Positions 1 to 6,655 of a stretch of DNA of 48,733 bases are shown one piece after another. The stretch is from NCBI GenBank assembly GCA_902364065.1, contig CABJCJ010000021.1, positions 1-48,733 of the forward strand, written 5' to 3'. The stretch is from Veillonellaceae bacterium SB90 (GTDB lineage Bacteria > Bacillota > Negativicutes > Selenomonadales > Selenomonadaceae). The translations under genes were made by a program, and so were the position numbers. Under the pieces are notes generated by a model. That model made no database searches. It was given only the letters and a program-made list of their open reading frames with translations, and had not been told where the DNA came from. Every line of letters starts with the position of its first letter. The first letter of the stretch is position 1.

Positions 1-1315
1 ATGATTCAGATGATCAAGTCAATCCGAGTACAGCTGTTGCCGAACAACAAACAGAGAACTAAGCTATTCCAGTTCGCTGGTGCTGCAAGATGTGCTTACA
101 ATTGGGCATTGGACAAGCAGATGGATAATTTCCGTGAAGAACGCAAAATCCAGACGGACAGTGAGCTTCGAAAAGCATTCACGATTCTGCGCCATTCAGA
201 GGAAAACAAGTGGCTCCTGAATGTATCAAATAACGTCACGAAGCAGGCCATCAAAGATTTATGTATTGCCTACAAGAATTTCTTCTGCAAGCAGAAGCAG
301 CCCGGCTACATTAAGTATTTCTCGAAGAAAGTTACTCATTATACTCGCATCGGCAAGAGATTGACCGTCTATGACATGAACGGGCATCCCAAGTTCAGGA
401 GCAAGAAGAACGGGGACTTCCGCTTCTATCAGGACAATGTCAAGATCCAATTCACAGGGACACATGTCAAGCTGGAAAGCCTTGCAGGAAGCAGGCGGAA
501 GAACCGTCAGCGTTTGAACTGGATCCGGCTTGCTGAAAGGAACAGGATTCCTGTCCGAGCGAAATACACGAACCCGCGGATTGCGTTCGATGGTGAGCGC
601 TGGTGGCTCTCGGTAGGGATACAGACAGCCCGAAAGCTGGAACCTTTGCGCGGACTGTCGTTTGTTTGCAAGAAATGGCGATATGCTCGCTCAGAAGGAA
701 TTGGCATTGATTTAGGCATCAAGGACTTGGCGATACTCTCTGACGCCACTAAGGTCAAGAATATCAACAAGACCCGTGCAATAAGAAGACTCAAGAAAAA
801 AAGACGCCGGTTGCAGCGTCTTTTTTTCTTGAAAATACCAGATGAATAAGAAAGGAGATAGTTACTGCAAAACGAGCAACCTTATAAAAAGTGAAAAGCA
901 GCTTTTGCGGATCAATCACAGGCTGGCATGCATCCGCCAGAATCACGTTCATCAGGCTACGGCGGCAATCATAAAGCGAAAACCAAGCTTTGTATGCCTC
1001 GAAGGCTTGAATGTCCGTGGTATGATGAAGAATCGATATTTATCCGAGAAGATTCAGGAACAGAATCTTTATGAATTCCGCAGACAGATTGAATACAAGG
1101 CACACTGGGCCAAGATACCCGTTGTCATAGCAGATAGATGGTATCCGAGCTCCAAAACTTGTGTTATCTGCGGTCATGTAAAGAAAGAACTGAACCTATT
1201 GGAAAGGACGTATATTTGTCCTGCATGTGGCAATATAATCGATCGTGACTTCCAGGCAGCGCTGAACCTCAAACGTTATGGGGAAGCAGAGCAAGTGAAA
1301 TTGGCAAACTACTAG
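1..1315 (+). pseudogene. tnpB: IS200/IS605-family TnpB, frameshifted
   Basis: This is an OrfB/TnpB protein (RNA-guided RuvC-type nuclease of IS200/IS605 elements) split into two reading frames. The first part (1-849) carries the N-terminal helical region and the first RuvC motif IGIDLGIKD near residue 239. The second part (842-1315) carries the second RuvC region (CLEGLNVRGM), the zinc ribbon CVICG...CPACG and the last RuvC motif IDRDFQAALN. The frame is lost at about 815-832, where a T-rich tract forms one arm of a perfect 17-bp palindrome. An in-frame TGA (829-834 region) would also stop the continuing frame, so a simple one-base slip would not restore it. No full-length protein is expected. 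The upstream end, including any tnpA, lies outside the window. Confidence 0.9.
791..832. repeat. Perfect 17-bp palindrome inside tnpB
   Basis: Bases 791-807 (TCAAGAAAAAAAGACGC) are exactly complementary to 816-832, with an 8-base loop CGGTTGCA. The right arm has a GC-rich base and a seven-T run, so it also resembles an intrinsic terminator. It lies exactly where the tnpB frame is lost. Confidence 0.9.
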
Positions 1316-1500
1316 AAAGAAGTCCATGCAGATATGTACCGATTCGTTAGTCGGGAACAGACGTGCCTTCTTGCGATGGTAAGGAGTGTCATGTCAAAGC
1401 CTCCGGAGCATTATATCAAACGTGAGTAGCTTGTCCTTCGGGATGGCAAAAACGAATGCGATGAACGAGGAATGAAACGTAAAAGTCAGTTTTTCATCAA
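1316..1500 (+). mobile_element. Probable right end of the first IS200/IS605 element
   Basis: Non-coding sequence follows the tnpB stop. In this family the tnpB 3' end plus right end encodes the guide scaffold RNA (omega/reRNA). The conserved-looking stretch GATGAACGAGGAATGAAAC (around 1462-1480) is followed by a TCAA tetranucleotide at 1497-1500, the type of sequence at which IS605-group right ends are cut. No clear subterminal hairpin could be identified, so the exact boundary is uncertain. No gene is seen between here and 1545. Confidence 0.4.
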
Positions 1501-1544
1501 TAGACTATGGCTTTTTATAAGTTTTCAGTAACGGTACCGCAGTC

Positions 1545-2318
1545 TTGAAACGAGTTGTTGTGATTGATGATGAGCAGATCCAGCGACAGGGGCTGGTTTC
1601 TATGACGCCCTGGGAAGAAGTGGGATGTCAGGTTGTAGGAGAAGCTGCCAATGCACAGGAAGGCATGGAAATCATGCGGAAATTACAGCCGGATATTGTA
1701 ATCGTCGATATACGCATGCCGGGTGAATCGGGCCTGGAACTAATCGAAAAGATGCAAAGAGAGATGCATGTTGAATATATTATCTTATCGGGGTATGGAG
1801 AATTTTCCTATGCACAGCAGGCGATTCGTTTAGGGGTGCGTAACTATCTGTTAAAACCCGTTGATGATGATGAGTTGCTTGAAGCTGTTCGGAAAGCGGC
1901 TTCTTACGTGGATGAAGAAAAAAGGCGCAAGAAAATAGAGCTGGCAAATGGAAGCCAGCTGGATATATTTCGTAACTTTGGAGAAGGTAAGAGTAAAAAT
2001 CAATATCTGGAAAAAGCTATCTGTTATATGGAAACTGAGTGTCAAAACAATATGACGATCCGTGACGTAGCCGACATAGTAAAAATCAGTCCGTCGTATC
2101 TTCATCGTCTTTTTGTTAAATATACGAATTATACGTTTGGAGAATATCTGACCATGTGCCGTATACGGCGGGCAATACGTCTGCTTCATGACGGTGACCG
2201 CAAGATTTATGAAATTGCGGAGCTTTGTGGCTATAAAGATACTCGTTATTTCAGTATGGTATTTCGACGCATAACAGGCCTGACACCTTCTGAATATAAA
2301 GAAGGACGTCAGGCCTGA
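1545..2318 (+). CDS. YesN-type response regulator (REC + AraC HTH)
   Basis: A 257-residue two-component response regulator. Residues 3-120 form a receiver domain with the acidic pair DDE at residues 8-10, the phospho-acceptor Asp in IVIVDIRMPG (about residue 55) and a conserved Lys in LLKPVD. Residues about 155-255 form a double AraC/XylS helix-turn-helix domain ending in GLTPSEYKEGRQA. Such proteins usually control sugar uptake genes with a YesM-like kinase, but no kinase is adjacent. The start is a TTG with no clear Shine-Dalgarno; it is chosen because the receiver domain begins there. The gene is AT-richer than its downstream neighbours and starts just beyond the IS right end, so its original upstream partner or promoter may have been lost. 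Confidence 0.85.
   Translation: MKRVVVIDDEQIQRQGLVSMTPWEEVGCQVVGEAANAQEGMEIMRKLQPDIVIVDIRMPGESGLELIEKMQREMHVEYIILSGYGEFSYAQQAIRLGVRNYLLKPVDDDELLEAVRKAASYVDEEKRRKKIELANGSQLDIFRNFGEGKSKNQYLEKAICYMETECQNNMTIRDVADIVKISPSYLHRLFVKYTNYTFGEYLTMCRIRRAIRLLHDGDRKIYEIAELCGYKDTRYFSMVFRRITGLTPSEYKEGRQA
2275..2317. repeat. Long inverted repeat at the end of the response regulator
   Basis: CAGGCCTGAC (2275-2284) pairs perfectly with GTCAGGCCTG (2308-2317), and CCTTC/GAAGG extend the stem inward. It overlaps the last codons of the response regulator. No T-run follows on either strand, so it is not a standard terminator. Confidence 0.6.
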
Positions 2319-2347
2319 TGTAACGGCAATGTGTTCGTTTGTACGTT

Positions 2348-3193
2348 CTATTTTGAGGCAAACTCGCGCATCATGGCGATTTCGCGGGCGTAGCCAGCGG
2401 CATCGTTTGGTGTCTCGAGAATGAAGGGGAGGTGGCATAACGCCGGATGGCGCACGACGCGGGTCAGGGCTTCGAGGCCGATCTCGCCCTCTCCGAGGCG
2501 GGCGTGGCGGTCCTTGTGGCTGCCGAGCCCATTCTGGCTGTCATTGAGATGGATGGCGCGCAGGCGTGAAAGCCCTATGATGCGGTCAAATTCCGTGAGT
2601 ACCTCATCGAGATGGTTCTGGATATCATAGCCGGCATCCCAGACGTGGCAGGTATCGAGACAGATGCCGAGCAGCTCCGCGTGTTCCACGCGGTCGATGA
2701 TGGCGCGGAGTTCTTCGAAGCTTCGTCCCACTTCCGTGCCTTTGCCGGCCATGGTCTCAAGCAGCACCGTGGTCCTTTGCTCCGGGTGCAGGACTTCGTT
2801 GAGCTGTTGCGCAATCAATTCGATGCCAGTTTCGGCGCCCTGCTTGACGTGGCTGCCGGGATGGAAATTGTAGAGGTTGCCCGGCAGATGGTCGAGCCGG
2901 TTTAAGTCGTCGTCCATGGTCTCACGCGCGAAGGTCCGCAGATTCTCCTTGGCGGCACAGGCATTCATGGTATACGGTGCATGGGCGACAAGCGTGCCGA
3001 TGCCGTGTTCCTGTTGAAAGGCGAGGAAGCCCTCGATATCCGCGGGATCGAGCTCTTTGGCTCGGCCGCCGCGCGGATTGCGCGTGAAAAAGGCAAAGAC
3101 ATCAGCTCCAAGTGCGACAGCCTCTCTGCCCATGGCGAGGAAGCCCTTGGCCGAAGACAGATGGCAGCCGATGTGTAAAGTCTGTTCGTTCAT
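2348..3193 (-). CDS. nfo: Endonuclease IV (AP endonuclease)
   Basis: A 281-residue Nfo-family protein, which incises DNA 5' of abasic sites in base excision repair using a trinuclear zinc centre. The sequence begins [12 protein letters not shown] and contains the expected metal-ligand segments in order: [55 protein letters not shown] and FILETPND. The length matches the family. The gene lies six bases downstream of the RpiB-like gene on the same strand, so the two are probably co-transcribed. Base composition is GC-rich like the chromosomal core, unlike the adjacent PTS locus. Confidence 0.95.
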   Translation of the reverse strand: MNEQTLHIGCHLSSAKGFLAMGREAVALGADVFAFFTRNPRGGRAKELDPADIEGFLAFQQEHGIGTLVAHAPYTMNACAAKENLRTFARETMDDDLNRLDHLPGNLYNFHPGSHVKQGAETGIELIAQQLNEVLHPEQRTTVLLETMAGKGTEVGRSFEELRAIIDRVEHAELLGICLDTCHVWDAGYDIQNHLDEVLTEFDRIIGLSRLRAIHLNDSQNGLGSHKDRHARLGEGEIGLEALTRVVRHPALCHLPFILETPNDAAGYAREIAMMREFASK

Positions 3194-3199
3194 GATGCT

Positions 3200-3661
3200 T
3201 TATTTCACCGGGACGCAGTGAGCGGCATCGATGGCCTTGACCTTCTGGATGCGGCGCTGGTATTTTTCAGCCGTCAGGGGTTCCGTGTGCATCCAGGTCT
3301 TGACGATTTCCATGGCAATTGCCGGTCCGATGATCTTGCCGCCGAGGCAGAGTACATTGCTGTCATTGTGCTGACGGGCAAGTGCGGCGCAGAATGGATC
3401 CTGGCAGACCACGGCGAAGATGCCCTGCAGCTTGTTGGCAATCATCGCACTGCCATAGCCGACGCCATCGACAAAGATGCCGCGGTCGCATTCTCCCGTA
3501 GCTACAGCCTTGGCCGCCGGATAAACGAAATCCGACAGGTCGCACGACTCCTCGTCATACGTGCCGAAGTCCTTGACTTCATGTCCCTCGCTCTCAAGGT
3601 ATGCCTTGATTTCTTCCTTAAGCTTCGTACCGGCATGATCGTTTGCCATTGCGATTTTCAT
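3200..3661 (-). CDS. rpiB: RpiB/LacA/LacB-family sugar-phosphate isomerase
   Basis: A 153-residue aldose-ketose isomerase of the RpiB/LacAB family, which interconverts ribose-5-P/ribulose-5-P, allose-6-P/allulose-6-P or galactose-6-P/tagatose-6-P. Family signatures are NDHAG (7-11), the phosphate-binding loop GVGYGSAMIANK (66-77) and ARQHNDSNVLCLGG. The catalytic Cys of E. coli RpiB (in ICGTG) is replaced by Asp65 in FVDGVG. The substrate is therefore uncertain. It sits divergently from a PTS/alsE operon, which raises allose-6-phosphate as a possible substrate, but it is apparently co-transcribed with nfo and shares the GC-rich composition of the core. A Shine-Dalgarno-like GAAAGGTG precedes the ATG. 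Confidence 0.85.
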   Translation of the reverse strand: MKIAMANDHAGTKLKEEIKAYLESEGHEVKDFGTYDEESCDLSDFVYPAAKAVATGECDRGIFVDGVGYGSAMIANKLQGIFAVVCQDPFCAALARQHNDSNVLCLGGKIIGPAIAMEIVKTWMHTEPLTAEKYQRRIQKVKAIDAAHCVPVK

Positions 3662-3828
3662 GATGATGACACCTTTCTTTCCTGTATTTATATGGGGTGA
3701 TTTTACGGCTCAGGCAGTTTCGATATGCATGAGTCGTTTTATATTGCTATGATACCATTGTACTACAAGAGTGCAAGATGAAGCGAGTTTTGACACGATC
3801 TCATGATGATGGGATGTACTTGGAAAAT

Positions 3829-3874
3829 CCTGTCCATTGCAGTGGACAGGATAAAATGACCACAGCAGTGGACA
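3829..3874. promoter_or_regulatory. Two tandem dyads upstream of the PTS operon
   Basis: Dyad 1 is CCTGTCCA (3829-3836), six bases, TGGACAGG (3843-3850), a perfect 8-bp inverted repeat. Dyad 2 is TGACCAC (3857-3863), AGCA, GTGGACA (3868-3874), with one mismatch. Their centres are 26 bp apart and lie about 53 and 79 bp upstream of the start point predicted from the -10 box at 3906. This spacing suits an activator; the convergent PRD regulator is the natural candidate, but this is inference. Confidence 0.55.
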
Positions 3875-3905
3875 ACCAATAGAAATCGTAATAAAAATCG
3901 ATTGA

Positions 3906-3911
3906 TATAAT
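3906..3911 (+). promoter_or_regulatory. -10 box of the PTS/alsE operon
   Basis: TATAAT at 3906-3911. The region 17 bases upstream (AAATCG) does not resemble a -35 box, consistent with an activator-dependent promoter. Confidence 0.5.
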
Positions 3912-3941
3912 ATAAACATAGACGAAAGGGTGGTGCGAAAC

Positions 3942-4403
3942 ATGGAAGGGTTAAATGTTTTGGATGTGATTGATCCAAATACAGTGCTTACGCACTTGAA
4001 GGCGAATGATAAGAAGGAAGCATTACAGGAGATGACAGATTGCCTGGCACATGCGGGATATCTTAAAGATACAGATACGTATTTGAAAGATGTTTATCAA
4101 CGGGAATCAGAAGGTGCAACAGGAATCGGCGGATATATCGCCATTCCCCATGGCAAGAGCGAAGGTGTTCAGAAGATAGGTGTTTCAATTGCAGTCCTCG
4201 ATCACGAAATCGATTGGGAAACCTTGGATGACCATGGCGTGCGTGTGATTGTCCTGTTTGCAGTTGGCAGTGATGATGCATCTGCCCGGGAGCATTTAAA
4301 ACTCTTATCTCTTTTTGCCCGCAAACTTGGCCGGGATTCTGTTGTCGAGGCATTGCTACATGCGGATACACCGGTTGATGTCCGCAATGCATTCAAGCAT
4401 TGA
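3942..4403 (+). CDS. PTS fructose-type EIIA component
   Basis: A 153-residue fructose/mannitol-family EIIA protein, the cytosolic phosphocarrier that passes phosphate from HPr to the cognate EIIB. The phosphorylated His lies in GIGGYIAIPHGKSEGV. The start is taken at ATG 3942, eight bases after AAAGGGTGG; a GTG at 3930 would overlap the ribosome site. It is the first gene of a IIA-IIB-IIC-alsE cluster, 32 bases ahead of the IIB gene. The composition is clearly more AT-rich than nfo/rpiB next door. Substrate specificity cannot be read from this subunit. Confidence 0.9.
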   Translation: MEGLNVLDVIDPNTVLTHLKANDKKEALQEMTDCLAHAGYLKDTDTYLKDVYQRESEGATGIGGYIAIPHGKSEGVQKIGVSIAVLDHEIDWETLDDHGVRVIVLFAVGSDDASAREHLKLLSLFARKLGRDSVVEALLHADTPVDVRNAFKH

Positions 4404-4435
4404 TACGTTTTATTAACAACATGGGAGGAATCATC

Positions 4436-4744
4436 ATGAATATCGTTGGAGTTTCTGCTTGCACGGTTGGTATCGCACATACGTATATCGCTCAGGAAAA
4501 AATTGAAGCTGCCGCACAGAAAGCAGGAGATCAGGTCAAGATTGAAACGCAGGGGACGATTGGTATCGAAAATGCTTTGACAGAAGATGAGATTGCCAAG
4601 GCGGATATTGTTCTGCTGGCAGTGGATGTCAAAATTGCCGGTGAGGAACGTTTTGCGAATAAGAAGGTTGTAAAAGTTCCGACCCAGGTAGCCATTAAAT
4701 CTCCGAATAAGCTGATTGCGAAGCTTCATGAATTAGTCGGTTGA
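4436..4744 (+). CDS. PTS fructose-type EIIB component
   Basis: A 102-residue EIIB of the fructose family, free-standing rather than fused to IIC. The phospho-Cys is Cys9 in the loop SACTVGIAHT; most family members have ACPTGIAHT, so the Pro-Thr pair is changed to Thr-Val. The start at ATG 4436 follows GGGAGGA with good spacing. It receives phosphate from the upstream EIIA and donates it to the sugar bound by the downstream EIIC. Confidence 0.9.
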   Translation: MNIVGVSACTVGIAHTYIAQEKIEAAAQKAGDQVKIETQGTIGIENALTEDEIAKADIVLLAVDVKIAGEERFANKKVVKVPTQVAIKSPNKLIAKLHELVG

Positions 4745-4780
4745 TTTTGAAAGAAATAGGATTGTAGGGGGAATATCATC

Positions 4781-5893
4781 ATGTCGATGAAAGAGGTATG
4801 GAAAGCGGCTAATCCAAAGGGGCATCTTTTAACGGCCATTTCATTTCTGATTCCAATTGTCTGTGGTGCAGGCTTTATCATTGCCATTGGCATGGCATTG
4901 GGTGGAACGGCAAAAGATACATTGATAGCCGGCCAATTTACGCTCTGGCAGGCTATGGCGACCATGGGCGGTAAGGCGCTGGGACTGTTGCCGGTTATTA
5001 TCGCTACTGGTATTTCTGGTTCTATCGCTGGCAAACCAGGTATTGCACCGGGCTTTGTTGTTGGCTTGGCGGCGAATGCAATCAGCGCAGGCTTCATTGG
5101 TGGCATCATTGGTGGCTACATGGCTGGCTATCTGGCTCTTGGTATTATCAAGAAGGTTAAAGTACCAAATTGGGCACGCGGCTTGATGCCGACGCTTATT
5201 GTTCCATTTCTTGCATCCCTGATCAGTGGCCTTGTCATGATTTACATTATTGGTACGCCGGTTGGCGCCTTCACGGATGCGCTGACGGGATTCTTGAAGA
5301 ATATGGGTACTTCCTCGAATCTGATTCTTGGCGCGGTACTCGGTGCACTTTGCATCGTTGACTTTGGCGGACCAATCAACAAAACTTGCTTTGCTTTCGT
5401 ACTGACCTTACAGGCACAGGGCGTCAATGAGCCTGTAACGGCTTTGCAGCTCGTCAATACGGCAACGCCAATCGGTTTTGGCCTGGCTTATTTTATGGGA
5501 AAGCTTTTCCGCAAGAATATCTATAATGAAGCTGAAATTGAGACGCTCAAATCCGCTGTGCCGATGGGTGTTGTAAATATCGTAGAAGGCTCTATTCCAA
5601 TTGTCATGAATGATATTGTTCGTGGTATTGCAGCAGCTGCAATCGGTGGTGCTTGCGGCGGTGCAGTCACGATGGTTTATGGTGCAGATGCAACCGTACC
5701 GTTTGGCGGTTTCCTCATGATTCCGACGATGTCTCATCCTATGGCCGGCATCATGGCACTTGCCGTTAACATCGTGGTAACGGGTACCGTATATGCTCTG
5801 ATTAAAAAAGATGTTCCGGTGGAAGTTCCAGCAGATGACTTTGGTATGGACGAAGAAGAAGACATCAATATGGACGATATCAAGATCAGCTGA
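4781..5893 (+). CDS. PTS fructose-type EIIC permease
   Basis: A 370-residue membrane permease of the PTS fructose EIIC family. It is hydrophobic throughout, with many predicted membrane segments beginning with LLTAISFLIPIVCGAGFIIAIGMALGG. The Gly-rich segments GFVVGLAANAISAGFIGGIIGGYMAGY and IVDFGGPINKTCFAF are typical family regions. The C-terminus is a short acidic cytosolic tail. It completes the three-gene PTS; the next gene (alsE), 32 bases downstream, suggests the imported sugar is a 3-epimer of a common ketose, such as D-allulose. Confidence 0.92.
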   Translation: MSMKEVWKAANPKGHLLTAISFLIPIVCGAGFIIAIGMALGGTAKDTLIAGQFTLWQAMATMGGKALGLLPVIIATGISGSIAGKPGIAPGFVVGLAANAISAGFIGGIIGGYMAGYLALGIIKKVKVPNWARGLMPTLIVPFLASLISGLVMIYIIGTPVGAFTDALTGFLKNMGTSSNLILGAVLGALCIVDFGGPINKTCFAFVLTLQAQGVNEPVTALQLVNTATPIGFGLAYFMGKLFRKNIYNEAEIETLKSAVPMGVVNIVEGSIPIVMNDIVRGIAAAAIGGACGGAVTMVYGADATVPFGGFLMIPTMSHPMAGIMALAVNIVVTGTVYALIKKDVPVEVPADDFGMDEEEDINMDDIKIS

Positions 5894-5925
5894 AGAGATC
5901 TTGAAGAAAGAGAGGTCTTTTAATC

Positions 5926-6615
5926 ATGGAACACATACGTATATCCCCGTCACTGATGACGATGAATCTCGATAAATTCAAAGAAGAAATTACTTTTTTA
6001 GATCAGCACATTGATTCGTTCCACGTCGATATCATGGACGGCCGTTTCGTCCCGAATCTCAGCTTGTCTCCCTGGTTTATTCAAGAAACAAGGAAGCTGA
6101 CGTCAAAACCAATGTCTGCCCATTTGATGGTCATGGATCCCAGCTTCTGGGTACAGCAGCTGATTGACATTCGGTGTGAAATCATCTGCCTGCCGGCGGA
6201 GCGGATTAACGGCATTGCTTTTCGCTTGATTGACCAAATCCATGCTGCTGGTTTGAAAGCAGGCGTTGTATTGAATCCGGAAACGCCGCTCGACACTATC
6301 ATGCCGTATATCGATATCCTGGATAAGATCACGGTTATGACCGTAGACCCAGGCTTTGCCGGGCAGCGTTTCCTCCACAAGATGCTGGATCGGATTCGCG
6401 AGCTCAGAACATTGAGAGAACAAAATTCCTATCATTATGAAATTGAACTCGATGGTTCGACCAATAAGAGCCATTGGAAAGCGATTCATGATGCTAAACC
6501 GGATGTTTACGTCATCGGCAAGAGCGGGTTGTTCGGCTTGACGAATCACATTGAAAATTCTTGGGAACAGATGAAACAAGAGTTTGAAGAGACGACTGGT
6601 CAGAAATTTGCATAA
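5926..6615 (+). CDS. alsE: D-allulose-6-phosphate 3-epimerase
   Basis: A 229-residue TIM-barrel epimerase of the ribulose-phosphate 3-epimerase superfamily. From the family as known, it resembles E. coli AlsE far more than Rpe: ISPSLM at the N-terminus, FH(V)DIMDG, FVPNLSLSP, NPETP, DKITVMTVDPGFAGQ and the end region VIGKSGLF. Metal and acid/base residues are present: His33, Asp35, His66 and the Asp in IELDGST. AlsE converts D-allulose-6-P to D-fructose-6-P. As the last gene of the PTS operon it would process the incoming phosphorylated sugar directly. Rpe activity on ribulose-5-P cannot be excluded, but the PTS context favours a hexose. Confidence 0.85.
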   Translation: MEHIRISPSLMTMNLDKFKEEITFLDQHIDSFHVDIMDGRFVPNLSLSPWFIQETRKLTSKPMSAHLMVMDPSFWVQQLIDIRCEIICLPAERINGIAFRLIDQIHAAGLKAGVVLNPETPLDTIMPYIDILDKITVMTVDPGFAGQRFLHKMLDRIRELRTLREQNSYHYEIELDGSTNKSHWKAIHDAKPDVYVIGKSGLFGLTNHIENSWEQMKQEFEETTGQKFA

Positions 6616-6619
6616 TAGA

Positions 6620-6654
6620 AAAAGTCCTGTCTGTATAAAAGACAGGGCTTTTCT
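6620..6654. terminator. Bidirectional terminator between alsE and the PRD regulator
   Basis: AAAAGTCCTGTCT (6620-6632) pairs with AGACAGGGCTTTT (6640-6652) with one G-T wobble; A-rich and T-rich flanks allow termination on both strands of this convergent pair. Confidence 0.85.
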
Positions 6655-6655
6655 A

